A DNA stretch of 32,847 nucleotides from positions 1-32,847 of the forward strand of contig JBAYJD010000035.1 in NCBI GenBank assembly GCA_041665305.1, given 5' to 3'. Positions 1-6,544 of this stretch are shown here, in pieces (the first letter of the stretch is position 1; each line of letters opens with the position of its first letter). The position numbers and the translations under genes were made by a program. The stretch is from YA12-FULL-51-18 sp041665305 (GTDB lineage Bacteria > Elusimicrobiota > Elusimicrobia > Elusimicrobiales > UBA9959). The notes under the pieces were generated by a model. It was not told where the DNA came from and ran no database searches. It saw only the letters and a list, made by a program, of their open reading frames with translations.

Positions 1-622
1 GCACCGTCATAGAAGAGCCCATAAGCGTGACGCCGACATTCGTCGGGTTTTGCTGGATCACCGACGCGTCCACGCCGCTGCCGTCGCTCTGGTACTTGAT
101 CAGCCTGTTGGCCGTACCGTTCAGCGACGCGCCGCCGTCGTTACTGTCCGCAGCCCACACCAGCGAACCGTCCAGATTGCTCTTCAGCACCTTGGTGGCA
201 TCGTTGGCGCCGGGGATATAGATCTTGCCCACGGTGCTGAAACTGCTTATACCCTGGAAGTAAGCCCCGCCGGTCGTGAAGGTCGAGCCGCCGATAAAGT
301 ACGCGCCGCTGGAAACCTGAACAAATCCGCTGACATATATATTACCAGGGGTTTGCGGGATATTTACCGTCTGCGCGGCCCCTGTGGAACCGAACAATGA
401 AAAACCCTTTATTTCCACATCAGGGTCCATCATAGTTCCATCCACGCCTTTCACGGTAAGATCGTCTTCGGAACCCAGTTCGGTCTGGGAATACAAACCG
501 GATGCCAAAGGCCCGATGCCGCACGCCAGAAAACACAGACTAAAAGCGAGACGGGAGACCCTGCCGAGGGCCGTGCCTCCACCGCTGAAGAGGATGTTCT
601 TGTCTTTAAAACGCATAATCAT
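1..622 (-). CDS. Secreted surface/fibre-like protein, 5' part only
   Basis: The reading frame is open from an ATG at 622 (in-frame alternative ATG at 616) to the left edge, so only about 207 N-terminal residues are present. A basic start (MRFKDKN) and a hydrophobic stretch (LAFSLCFLACGIGPLASG) form a Sec signal peptide, probably cleaved after LASG or thereabouts. The mature part is rich in Gly, Ser, Thr and Asn with beta-type repeats (GSTFTTGGAYFQGISSFSTVGKIYIPG). Near the edge is GTANRLIKYQSDGSG followed by QNPTNVGV. This resembles the GTxNxxxKF...NVGIGT unit common in tail-fibre-like and large bacterial surface proteins. Function is otherwise unknown. No Shine-Dalgarno is visible; an extended -10 box lies 20 nt upstream. 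The gene diverges from ridA. Confidence 0.75.
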   Translation of the reverse strand, partial: MIMRFKDKNILFSGGGTALGRVSRLAFSLCFLACGIGPLASGLYSQTELGSEDDLTVKGVDGTMMDPDVEIKGFSLFGSTGAAQTVNIPQTPGNIYVSGFVQVSSGAYFIGGSTFTTGGAYFQGISSFSTVGKIYIPGANDATKVLKSNLDGSLVWAADSNDGGASLNGTANRLIKYQSDGSGVDASVIQQNPTNVGVTLMGSSMTV

Positions 623-642
623 CACCACGCACAAATCGTGTT

Positions 643-651
643 ATTCTAGCA
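643..651 (-). promoter_or_regulatory. Extended -10 promoter for the surface-protein gene
   Basis: On the minus strand the bases read TGCTAGAAT: a TGn extension plus TAGAAT, five of six matches to the sigma-70 -10 consensus. It ends 20 nt before the ATG at 622. No good -35 box stands 17 nt upstream, as expected for extended -10 promoters. The call rests on the motif alone. Confidence 0.45.
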
Positions 652-801
652 AACCCATTGGGCGGCGGTAAATATCACGGCCGGCCTGTATAATTTAAAG
701 TATATCAATACGGATCCGGTAAATCCTGAAGAAATCACGCAGTTGCGGTTGCTCAATAAGACCCGCATAAAGCGAATACTTGGCCGATCTATGACAAATT
801 T

Positions 802-817
802 TATACCATATGGTATA
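802..817. promoter_or_regulatory. Perfect 16-bp palindrome, likely repressor operator of ridA
   Basis: TATACCATATGGTATA is a perfect inverted repeat centred between 809 and 810. A plausible promoter overlaps it: TTGGCC at 780-785, a 16-nt spacer, and TATACC at 802-807. A protein bound here would block the -10 region. Two-fold TGGTAT/ATACCA half sites are typical of GntR-type dimers, but the regulator is not in this window. Confidence 0.5.
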
Positions 818-838
818 CGATTAGAACGGGGTAAAAAA

Positions 839-1219
839 ATGAAAACAATAATTTCCACCACTGAAGCGCCGGCCGCCATAGGGCCCTATTCCCAGGCCGT
901 GGAAGCGGGCGGGTTCATCTTTATCTCCGGCCAGCTGCCTGTCGATCCCGTTACCGGGAAGCTGGAAGCGCCCGACACGGCGCTGCAAACCAGCGCGGTT
1001 ATAAGGAACATCGAAGCGATACTTAAATCGCGCGGGCTTGCGCTCGATAATGTGATAAAAACCACCGTATTCATGACGGATCTAGGGGAATTTCAAAAAA
1101 TGAACGAGGTTTACGCCCGTTTTTTCACAAAAAACCCGCCGGCGAGGGCGACGATAGAGGTCAAAGCCCTGCCCAAAGCGGCGCTGGTGGAGATAGAGGC
1201 GGTGGCGAGGCGGGAATAG
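839..1219 (+). CDS. ridA: RidA family enamine/imine deaminase
   Basis: A 126-residue protein of the YjgF/YER057c/UK114 (RidA) family. These cytosolic trimers hydrolyse reactive 2-aminoacrylate and other enamines released by PLP enzymes. The sequence carries the family signatures from end to end: IGPYSQAVEAGGFIFISGQLPVDP near the N-terminus in pattern, KTTVFMTDL, F..MNEVY..FF, PARATIEV with the substrate-binding Arg, and the C-terminal LPKAALVEIEAVA. The start at 839 gives the usual family length; the open frame extends upstream to 743 but those 32 residues run through the promoter palindrome and show no family similarity. A weak purine run (GAACGGGG) precedes the start. The gene stands alone at the head of the plus-strand series, 27 nt before malQ. 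Confidence 0.93.
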   Translation: MKTIISTTEAPAAIGPYSQAVEAGGFIFISGQLPVDPVTGKLEAPDTALQTSAVIRNIEAILKSRGLALDNVIKTTVFMTDLGEFQKMNEVYARFFTKNPPARATIEVKALPKAALVEIEAVARRE

Positions 1220-1246
1220 GGGTTGTGAAGGGATCACCCGCGTTTT

Positions 1247-2806
1247 ATGCATCATTTACTTGAAAAAAAACATACCGGAGTCCTGCTCCCGCTTTTTTCC
1301 ATGCGCTCAAAACACGACTGGGGCATAGGAGATCTCTCCGGCATGGCCAAGTGGCTGGACGCCGCGGCTGGATTGAACCTGGACCTTGTGCAGCTTCTGC
1401 CTATAAATGAAATGCCGCCCGGCGTGGAATGCCCGTACACCGCCCTCAGCGCCTTCGCCATAGACCCCATTTACATCGCCGTGGACGACATCCCGGAACT
1501 CGCCGATTGCCCGGAACTTCAAGAAGAGCTGTCCTCAAAACGGTTCCAGACGGAGCTGCGCCATCTGCGGGGCTCCACCATCGTGCATTACAACGACATT
1601 AAGGAACTGAAATTCAGGGTCCTCTGGAAGCTCTATTGCTCTTTCCATGAGAAGCAGATCCTTAAAAACACTCCCGCCGCGAAGGACTTCTTCTCGTTCG
1701 CGGAGCGGAACGCCTTCTGGCTGGACGACTACGCGCTTTTCCGGCATTTGAAAGATGTCCACTGCTGGGCCTCCTGGACGCACTGGGAGGAGCCCCTCAG
1801 ACGCCATGAGAGCGCGGCTTTAAAAGAGTTCGAGGCCGCCAACGAGAACCAGGTCCGGTTCTTCAAATATCTGCAATGGGTGATAGACCGCCAATGGCGC
1901 GCGGCGCGGGAGGCCTCCGCCGCCCGGGGCATCCTCCTGATAGGGGACCTGCCGTTCATGGTCAACCAGGAAAGCGCCGATGTCTGGGCGCGCCAGAACG
2001 AATTCGACATCACCAAGGAAGTGGGCGCCCCGCCCGACGCCTTCAGCGAAACCGGCCAGAAATGGGGGCTGCCCGCCTACCGCTGGGATGAAATAGAAAA
2101 GAACGAGTTTGAGTGGTGGCGCCTGAAAGTTAAAAAATCCGCCGAGTTCTACGACATGTTCCGCATAGACCACATGGTGGGATTTTTCCGCACCTGGGTA
2201 ATACCGCACGACGCGAACCTGAAAGCGGATTTCGACATAACCGACCCCGCCGCCCAGCGCGCGCGCGGCAAACGCTTCCTCCAGGCCGTGGCCGGGGCCA
2301 GCCGCATGCTGCCCGTGGCCGAAGACCTGGGCCTCATCCCGCCCTTCGTTTACGAAGTCCTTGCGGAAATGAACATCCCCGGTTACAAGGTCATGCGCTG
2401 GGAAAAAACCAAAGCCGGCGCCTACACGGAACCGGAAAACTACCCGCGCGCGGGCTTTGCGACCTCCTCCACCCACGACAATGAGCCCGTAGCCGACTGG
2501 TGGGACACGGCCGAACCCGCTGAAAAAAAACTTTTCTGGACGATGGTTTCCGGCAAAAAAGAAAAACCTCCGGTTTTTTCGAAGGCGAGGGAACCGATTC
2601 TCCGGAAACTGCTGAAAGCTGCCTCAAGCCTCGTAATCCTGCCCATACAGGATATCTTCGGCTCAAAGGACCGCATCAACACTCCCGGCACCATGGGCGT
2701 GCATAACTGGACCTACAAGTTCCCCACGCCGGTGGAGGACCTATTAAAAGATCACGGGGAGCTCCTTAACAGCTTCGCCGCCATGGTCAAGGAAGAAAGA
2801 AAATGA
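1247..2806 (+). CDS. malQ: 4-alpha-glucanotransferase (amylomaltase, GH77)
   Basis: A 519-residue cytosolic enzyme that transfers alpha-1,4-glucan segments between maltodextrins or to glucose, used in glycogen and maltose metabolism. Length fits bacterial GH77. The active-site triad is visible: nucleophile Asp308 in FRIDHMVGFF, acid/base Glu359 in PVAEDLG, and stabilising Asp411 in STHDNEP. The N-terminal GVLLPLFSMRSKHDWGIGDL and the LLPINEMPPG..CPYTALSAFA block are family hallmarks. No good Shine-Dalgarno precedes the ATG; AAGGGA lies 13 nt upstream and the start follows TTTT. The stop overlaps the tatT start by 4 nt (ATGA), so the two are translationally coupled, although no known function joins MalQ with a TRAP transporter. 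Confidence 0.95.
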   Translation: MHHLLEKKHTGVLLPLFSMRSKHDWGIGDLSGMAKWLDAAAGLNLDLVQLLPINEMPPGVECPYTALSAFAIDPIYIAVDDIPELADCPELQEELSSKRFQTELRHLRGSTIVHYNDIKELKFRVLWKLYCSFHEKQILKNTPAAKDFFSFAERNAFWLDDYALFRHLKDVHCWASWTHWEEPLRRHESAALKEFEAANENQVRFFKYLQWVIDRQWRAAREASAARGILLIGDLPFMVNQESADVWARQNEFDITKEVGAPPDAFSETGQKWGLPAYRWDEIEKNEFEWWRLKVKKSAEFYDMFRIDHMVGFFRTWVIPHDANLKADFDITDPAAQRARGKRFLQAVAGASRMLPVAEDLGLIPPFVYEVLAEMNIPGYKVMRWEKTKAGAYTEPENYPRAGFATSSTHDNEPVADWWDTAEPAEKKLFWTMVSGKKEKPPVFSKAREPILRKLLKAASSLVILPIQDIFGSKDRINTPGTMGVHNWTYKFPTPVEDLLKDHGELLNSFAAMVKEERK

Positions 2807-3669
2807 ACAAACAGTCCCCGCCTCAGTCCGCGCGCCGAGGGCGCCCCGCCGCTCTATTGCTTTTAAGCCTTTCCCTGGCGGGCTGTTCCCTTAACCGGCT
2901 GGCGGTAAGGTCCACCGCCTCGGTAATAGACAAGGGCCTTCCCGCGATTTACAGGGAGCGCGACCCGCAGTTCGCCAGGGAAGCCCTGCCGGCCAACCTC
3001 AAGCTTATGGAAGTTCTCCTGGAAAGCGATCCCGGCAACCAAGCCCTGCTTTTGGACGCGGCCATGGGATTCTGCGGCTACGGCTTTATGTTCATCGAGG
3101 ACGAGAACGAGGCCAGGGCCTCCGGGCTTTACCTGAAAGGCGGCGGCTACGCCCTCAGGGCGCTGGAGCTCAAAGGCGCCGTGAAGGACGGCGCGGTGGA
3201 GCCCCGGGCCCTGGACGCGGATACGGCGCCGGTCGCTTTCTGGCACACCTTCTGCCGCGCCGCTTATGTGAACCTTAACCGCGACGATCCGGACGCCGTC
3301 GCGGAGCTGCCGAAAATAATGCCGGTGGCGGAAAGGGTGGCGGAACTCGCCCCGGACTATTATTATAACGGCGCCTACGCCATGCTCGGGACCTACTACG
3401 CGCTGCGGCCTAAGATCCTGGGCGGAGATCCTGAGAAAGCGAAGCTCAATTTCGACGCGGCCCTGCGGGGCGGCGGGGCCGGTTTTCTGCTGAACGCCTA
3501 CATGGCCGCCAGGATGTACGCCGTGGCCGCGCAGGACGAGGAATACTTCGTAAAAACCCTGAATGCGGTGCTCGCCGCCGAACTGAAAGACGATGCCTCG
3601 CGGCTTGCCAACGAGGTAGCCAAGCTCAAAGCCAAAAAACTACTGGAGAAAAAAGATGAACTATTTTGA
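2803..3669 (+). CDS. tatT: TRAP transporter TatT component, lipoprotein
   Basis: A 288-residue protein of the TatT family, helical TPR-like lipoproteins that assemble with a TRAP substrate-binding protein (the Treponema pallidum Tp0956/Tp0957 pair is the studied case). The N-terminus has a basic segment, a hydrophobic core and the lipobox LAGC with acylated Cys28; the following Ser favours outer-membrane sorting. The rest is alpha-helical, with YYYNGAYAMLGTYYALRPKILGGDPEKA typical of the family, where a PKxLGGDPxKA motif recurs. The C-terminus is charged. It overlaps malQ by 4 nt and dctP by 14 nt, which fixes it as part of the TRAP operon. Confidence 0.88.
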   Translation: MNKQSPPQSARRGRPAALLLLSLSLAGCSLNRLAVRSTASVIDKGLPAIYRERDPQFAREALPANLKLMEVLLESDPGNQALLLDAAMGFCGYGFMFIEDENEARASGLYLKGGGYALRALELKGAVKDGAVEPRALDADTAPVAFWHTFCRAAYVNLNRDDPDAVAELPKIMPVAERVAELAPDYYYNGAYAMLGTYYALRPKILGGDPEKAKLNFDAALRGGGAGFLLNAYMAARMYAVAAQDEEYFVKTLNAVLAAELKDDASRLANEVAKLKAKKLLEKKDELF

Positions 3670-4693
3670 CTTCCCGCCCTCAGCCCGCCCGTCTACCGGC
3701 CCCCTGCTTTACGCCCTGCTCCTGAGCGTCTGTCTCGCGGCCGGGGCCGGGGCCCAGACCGTGGTCAAATTCGCCACGCTGGCGCCGGAAGGTACGGCCT
3801 GGATGAAGGTGATGCATCAGTTCAACGACGAGGTCTCCGCGAAGACCGCGGGCCGGGTGAAGTTCAAGCTCTACGCCGGCGGCGTTTCCGGCGACGAAAA
3901 GGATGTGGCCAGAAAGATCCGCCTGGGCCAGCTGCAGGCGGCGGGATTTACCGGGGTGGGCCTGGGCGAGATCGCGCCGGAAACCCGCGTCCTGGACACG
4001 CCGTTCCTCTTCAAGACCGCGGCGGAAATAGACAACACCTATAAAATGCTGGACGCGGACTTCCGCAGGATCTTCGAATCGAAGGGCTACATCCTGCTCG
4101 GCTGGACCGAGGTCGGCAATGTCTACATCTTCTCCAACACGCCGGTCACGAATCCGGCGGACCTGCAGAAAGTTAAAATGTGGATCTGGGAAGGGGACCC
4201 CATAGCCGAAGCGACTTTTTCGGCCATGAAGATAAAGCCCATACCGCTTTCCATCACCGATGTCATGACCTCGCTCCAGACAGGCATGATAAACGCCGTC
4301 TACAGCGCACCCGCCACCTTGATCCCCCTCCAATGGTACACAAAGATGAAATACGCCCTGGCCGCGCCCATCGCCACCGCTTCGGGCGCCGTGGTCATCT
4401 CCAAAAAAGTTTTCGAGCTCATGAGCAAGGACGACCGCAAGGCCGTGCTGGAAGCGGGCGACAAATATTTCAAGGCCCTGACGGCGGCCAGCCGCAGGGA
4501 CAACGAAAGGTCCATCCTCACCCTTAAGAAAGAGCATGTGGTTTTCAGCGAACCGTCCGGCCCTGAAACGCTGGCGGCCTTCGAGCGGATGGGCGAAGAG
4601 GCCCGGGGCGCCCTGGTGGGAAAACTTTACACCAGGGAGCTCCTCGAAAAGATAGAGAACGCCCTGAAACAGTTCCGCGCAAAGAAAAAATAA
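3656..4693 (+). CDS. dctP: TRAP transporter substrate-binding protein, DctP family
   Basis: A 345-residue periplasmic binding protein. A signal peptide (hydrophobic LLYALLLSVCLAAGAGA) precedes Gln34. The mature part begins VVKFATLAPEGTAWMKVM, a clear DctP start, and continues with GRVKFKLYAGGVSGDEKD, LDTPFLFKTAAEID and ISKKVFELM. In most DctP proteins the segment after PADLKG reads K-[IVM]-R, and that Arg holds the ligand carboxylate. Here it is K174-M-W-I-W-E-G-D-P, so Trp176 replaces Arg. I recall the same WEGDP signature in TatT-associated members, which suggests a ligand other than a simple C4-dicarboxylate. The ATG at 3656 sits inside the end of tatT. The stop codon is the first triplet of a strong hairpin. 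Confidence 0.92.
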   Translation: MNYFDFPPSARPSTGPLLYALLLSVCLAAGAGAQTVVKFATLAPEGTAWMKVMHQFNDEVSAKTAGRVKFKLYAGGVSGDEKDVARKIRLGQLQAAGFTGVGLGEIAPETRVLDTPFLFKTAAEIDNTYKMLDADFRRIFESKGYILLGWTEVGNVYIFSNTPVTNPADLQKVKMWIWEGDPIAEATFSAMKIKPIPLSITDVMTSLQTGMINAVYSAPATLIPLQWYTKMKYALAAPIATASGAVVISKKVFELMSKDDRKAVLEAGDKYFKALTAASRRDNERSILTLKKEHVVFSEPSGPETLAAFERMGEEARGALVGKLYTRELLEKIENALKQFRAKKK

Positions 4694-4715
4694 AACGCCG
4701 TAAAACGGCGTTTTA
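4691..4715 (+). terminator. Intercistronic hairpin between dctP and dctQ
   Basis: Perfect stem TAAAACGCCGT / ACGGCGTTTTA with loop AAA (11-3-11). The dctP stop codon TAA forms its first three bases. The right arm ends in TTTTA, so it can act as a weak rho-independent terminator or as a 3' stabiliser. Placed before dctQ, it would give more binding protein than permease. Confidence 0.7.
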
Positions 4716-4730
4716 TCGCGGGGGATTTTA

Positions 4731-5240
4731 ATGAGATTTATTTTTCAGATCGAGGATCATCTCGTAAAGGGCGAAAAAGCCCTGGTGGTCTCGTTCATCG
4801 CCCTGATGATAATACTTTCCTTCCTGCAGCTGACCCTGCGCCTCTTGTTCAATTCCGGCATCGTCTGGCTGGACCCCGCGCTGCGGCACATGGTGCTCTG
4901 GACGGGTTTGACCGGCGCGGTCCTGGCCTCAAGATACTCCAGGCACTTCGCCATGGACGCCATGGTTAAATTCCTGCCGGAACGTTCCCGCGGGCCGCTC
5001 GGCATAGCTTCAGATCTCATCGTTATCGCCATATCCGTGCTGCTCTTCGGAGCGGCCGGGAAATTCATCCGCGACGAATTCGCATCGGGCTCGATAGCGT
5101 TTTACATCGGCGACCTGGGGGTACCGGGAGGCTGGGCGGGCATGATCCTGCCGCTGGTTTTTCTGCTGATAGCCTTTCACACGGCGCTCAATATTTTCCG
5201 CCCGCCGGAAACGCGCGGGGCGGAAGCGGTTCGCAACTGA
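4731..5240 (+). CDS. dctQ: TRAP transporter small permease, DctQ family
   Basis: A 169-residue inner-membrane protein with four predicted membrane segments (about residues 17-40, 50-66, 88-110 and 130-152). The family traits are the early ALVVSFIALMIILSFLQLTLR helix, WLDPALRHMVLWTGLTGAVLASRYSRHFAMD with the conserved Trp and the R/H-rich loop, and a C-terminal helix VPGGWAGMILPLVFLLIAFH. It forms the membrane complex with DctM. GGGGG lies 8 nt before the ATG. It follows the 4691 hairpin and ends 6 nt before dctM. Confidence 0.93.
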   Translation: MRFIFQIEDHLVKGEKALVVSFIALMIILSFLQLTLRLLFNSGIVWLDPALRHMVLWTGLTGAVLASRYSRHFAMDAMVKFLPERSRGPLGIASDLIVIAISVLLFGAAGKFIRDEFASGSIAFYIGDLGVPGGWAGMILPLVFLLIAFHTALNIFRPPETRGAEAVRN

Positions 5241-5246
5241 TCACTT

Positions 5247-6503
5247 ATGGGCTTACTGGTCGCGGTCATAATTCTCGCCCTGGCCTTCCTGGGCGCCCCC
5301 GTTTTCTCGCTTATGGGCGCGGGAGCGCTTTATCTTTTCGGCTCGGCCGGTATTGATTCCTCGGCCGTCATAGTGGAGATGCTCCGCCTGGCCAGCCTGC
5401 CCGCCCTGATCGCGATCCCTCTTTTTACTTTCGCCGGCTATGTGCTGGCGGAGAGCCGGTCCCCGAAACGCATGCTCAGGCTCGGCGCGGCCCTCTTCGG
5501 CTTTTTGCCCGGAGGCCTGGCCATAGCCGCGCTTTGCGCCACCGCGGTCTTCACCGCCTTCACCGGCGCTTCGGGCGTAACCATTATCGCGCTGGGCGGC
5601 CTGCTCTACCCGATGCTGACCAGGCAGGGCTATCCGGAAAAGTTCACTCTGGGCCTGATCACCACCACGGGCAGTCTGGGCCTCCTTTTCCCCCCAAGCC
5701 TTCCGATAATACTATACGGGCTCATCGCCAAGATAAGCATAGACTCCCTTTTTAAAGCGGGACTTTTACCCGGCCTGTTTTTGCTTGCGGTATTATCGGT
5801 TTACGCGCTCCTCACGGCGAAAAAAGCCGGGATACCGAAACAGCCCTTTTCCTGGCTGGAATTAAAGGACGCGGCCCGGGAGAACGCCTGGGAAATACCG
5901 CTCCCGTTCCTTATCATCGGCGGCATTTACCAGGGCCTTTTTACGGCCGGCGAAGCCGCTTCGATCATGGCCTTTTATGTGCTTGTCACTGAAGTTTTCA
6001 TCCACCGCGAACTTAGCCTGTACGGCGACATCCCCGGGATAGCGGTAAAAAGCATGATGCTGGTGGGAGCGATCTTCGTGGTACTGGGCACGGCCCTGGG
6101 CTTCACCAACTACCTGGTGGACGCGCAGATCCCGGACCGGATCTTCGCCTGGCTCCACACCTTCGTGGCCGGCAAGCTCATGTTCCTTATTCTCCTCAAC
6201 GCCTTCCTGCTGGTCATCAACATGATAGAGATCTTCTCGGCCATCATTATCGTGGTGCCGATCATCGTGCCTGTGGCGCTGAATTACGGCATCGACCCTG
6301 TCCACCTCGGAATCATTTTCCTGCTGAACCTTGAGATAGGCTACATGACGCCGCCGCTGGGACTGAACCTGTTCCTGGCGAGCTCGCGGTTCGACAAAAA
6401 GCTGCCGGAACTTTACGCCGCCACGATGAACTTCTGGTTCATACTCCTTGGAGTCCTGGCGCTTGTCACTTATTTCCCCGCCCTCTTCCTCATCAAACCA
6501 TAG
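5247..6503 (+). CDS. dctM: TRAP transporter large permease, DctM family
   Basis: A 418-residue multi-spanning permease that carries the ligand with co-transported Na+. Family blocks are visible: LGAPVFSLMGAGALYLF, a P-x-FTFAGYVLAES segment, the first conserved loop AVFTAFTGASGVTIIALGGL, GLITTTGSLGLLFPPSLPIILYG, and the C-terminal LEIGYMTPPLGLNLFLASS. Length is normal for the family (about 420-430). The start follows the dctQ stop by 6 nt with no Shine-Dalgarno, which suggests translational coupling. The stop codon TAG opens a terminator hairpin. Confidence 0.95.
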   Translation: MGLLVAVIILALAFLGAPVFSLMGAGALYLFGSAGIDSSAVIVEMLRLASLPALIAIPLFTFAGYVLAESRSPKRMLRLGAALFGFLPGGLAIAALCATAVFTAFTGASGVTIIALGGLLYPMLTRQGYPEKFTLGLITTTGSLGLLFPPSLPIILYGLIAKISIDSLFKAGLLPGLFLLAVLSVYALLTAKKAGIPKQPFSWLELKDAARENAWEIPLPFLIIGGIYQGLFTAGEAASIMAFYVLVTEVFIHRELSLYGDIPGIAVKSMMLVGAIFVVLGTALGFTNYLVDAQIPDRIFAWLHTFVAGKLMFLILLNAFLLVINMIEIFSAIIIVVPIIVPVALNYGIDPVHLGIIFLLNLEIGYMTPPLGLNLFLASSRFDKKLPELYAATMNFWFILLGVLALVTYFPALFLIKP

Positions 6504-6525
6504 AATGTCGTAGAACGACATTCTA
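6501..6525 (+). terminator. Terminator-type palindrome after dctM
   Basis: Perfect stem TAGAATGTCGT / ACGACATTCTA with loop AGA (11-3-11). The dctM stop codon is the first triplet. It lies between convergent genes, dctM and the GT-C/TPR gene, and being palindromic can serve both strands. There is no long T tract. Confidence 0.6.
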
Positions 6526-6544
6526 TCCGGTCGTGGCGGCGCCG

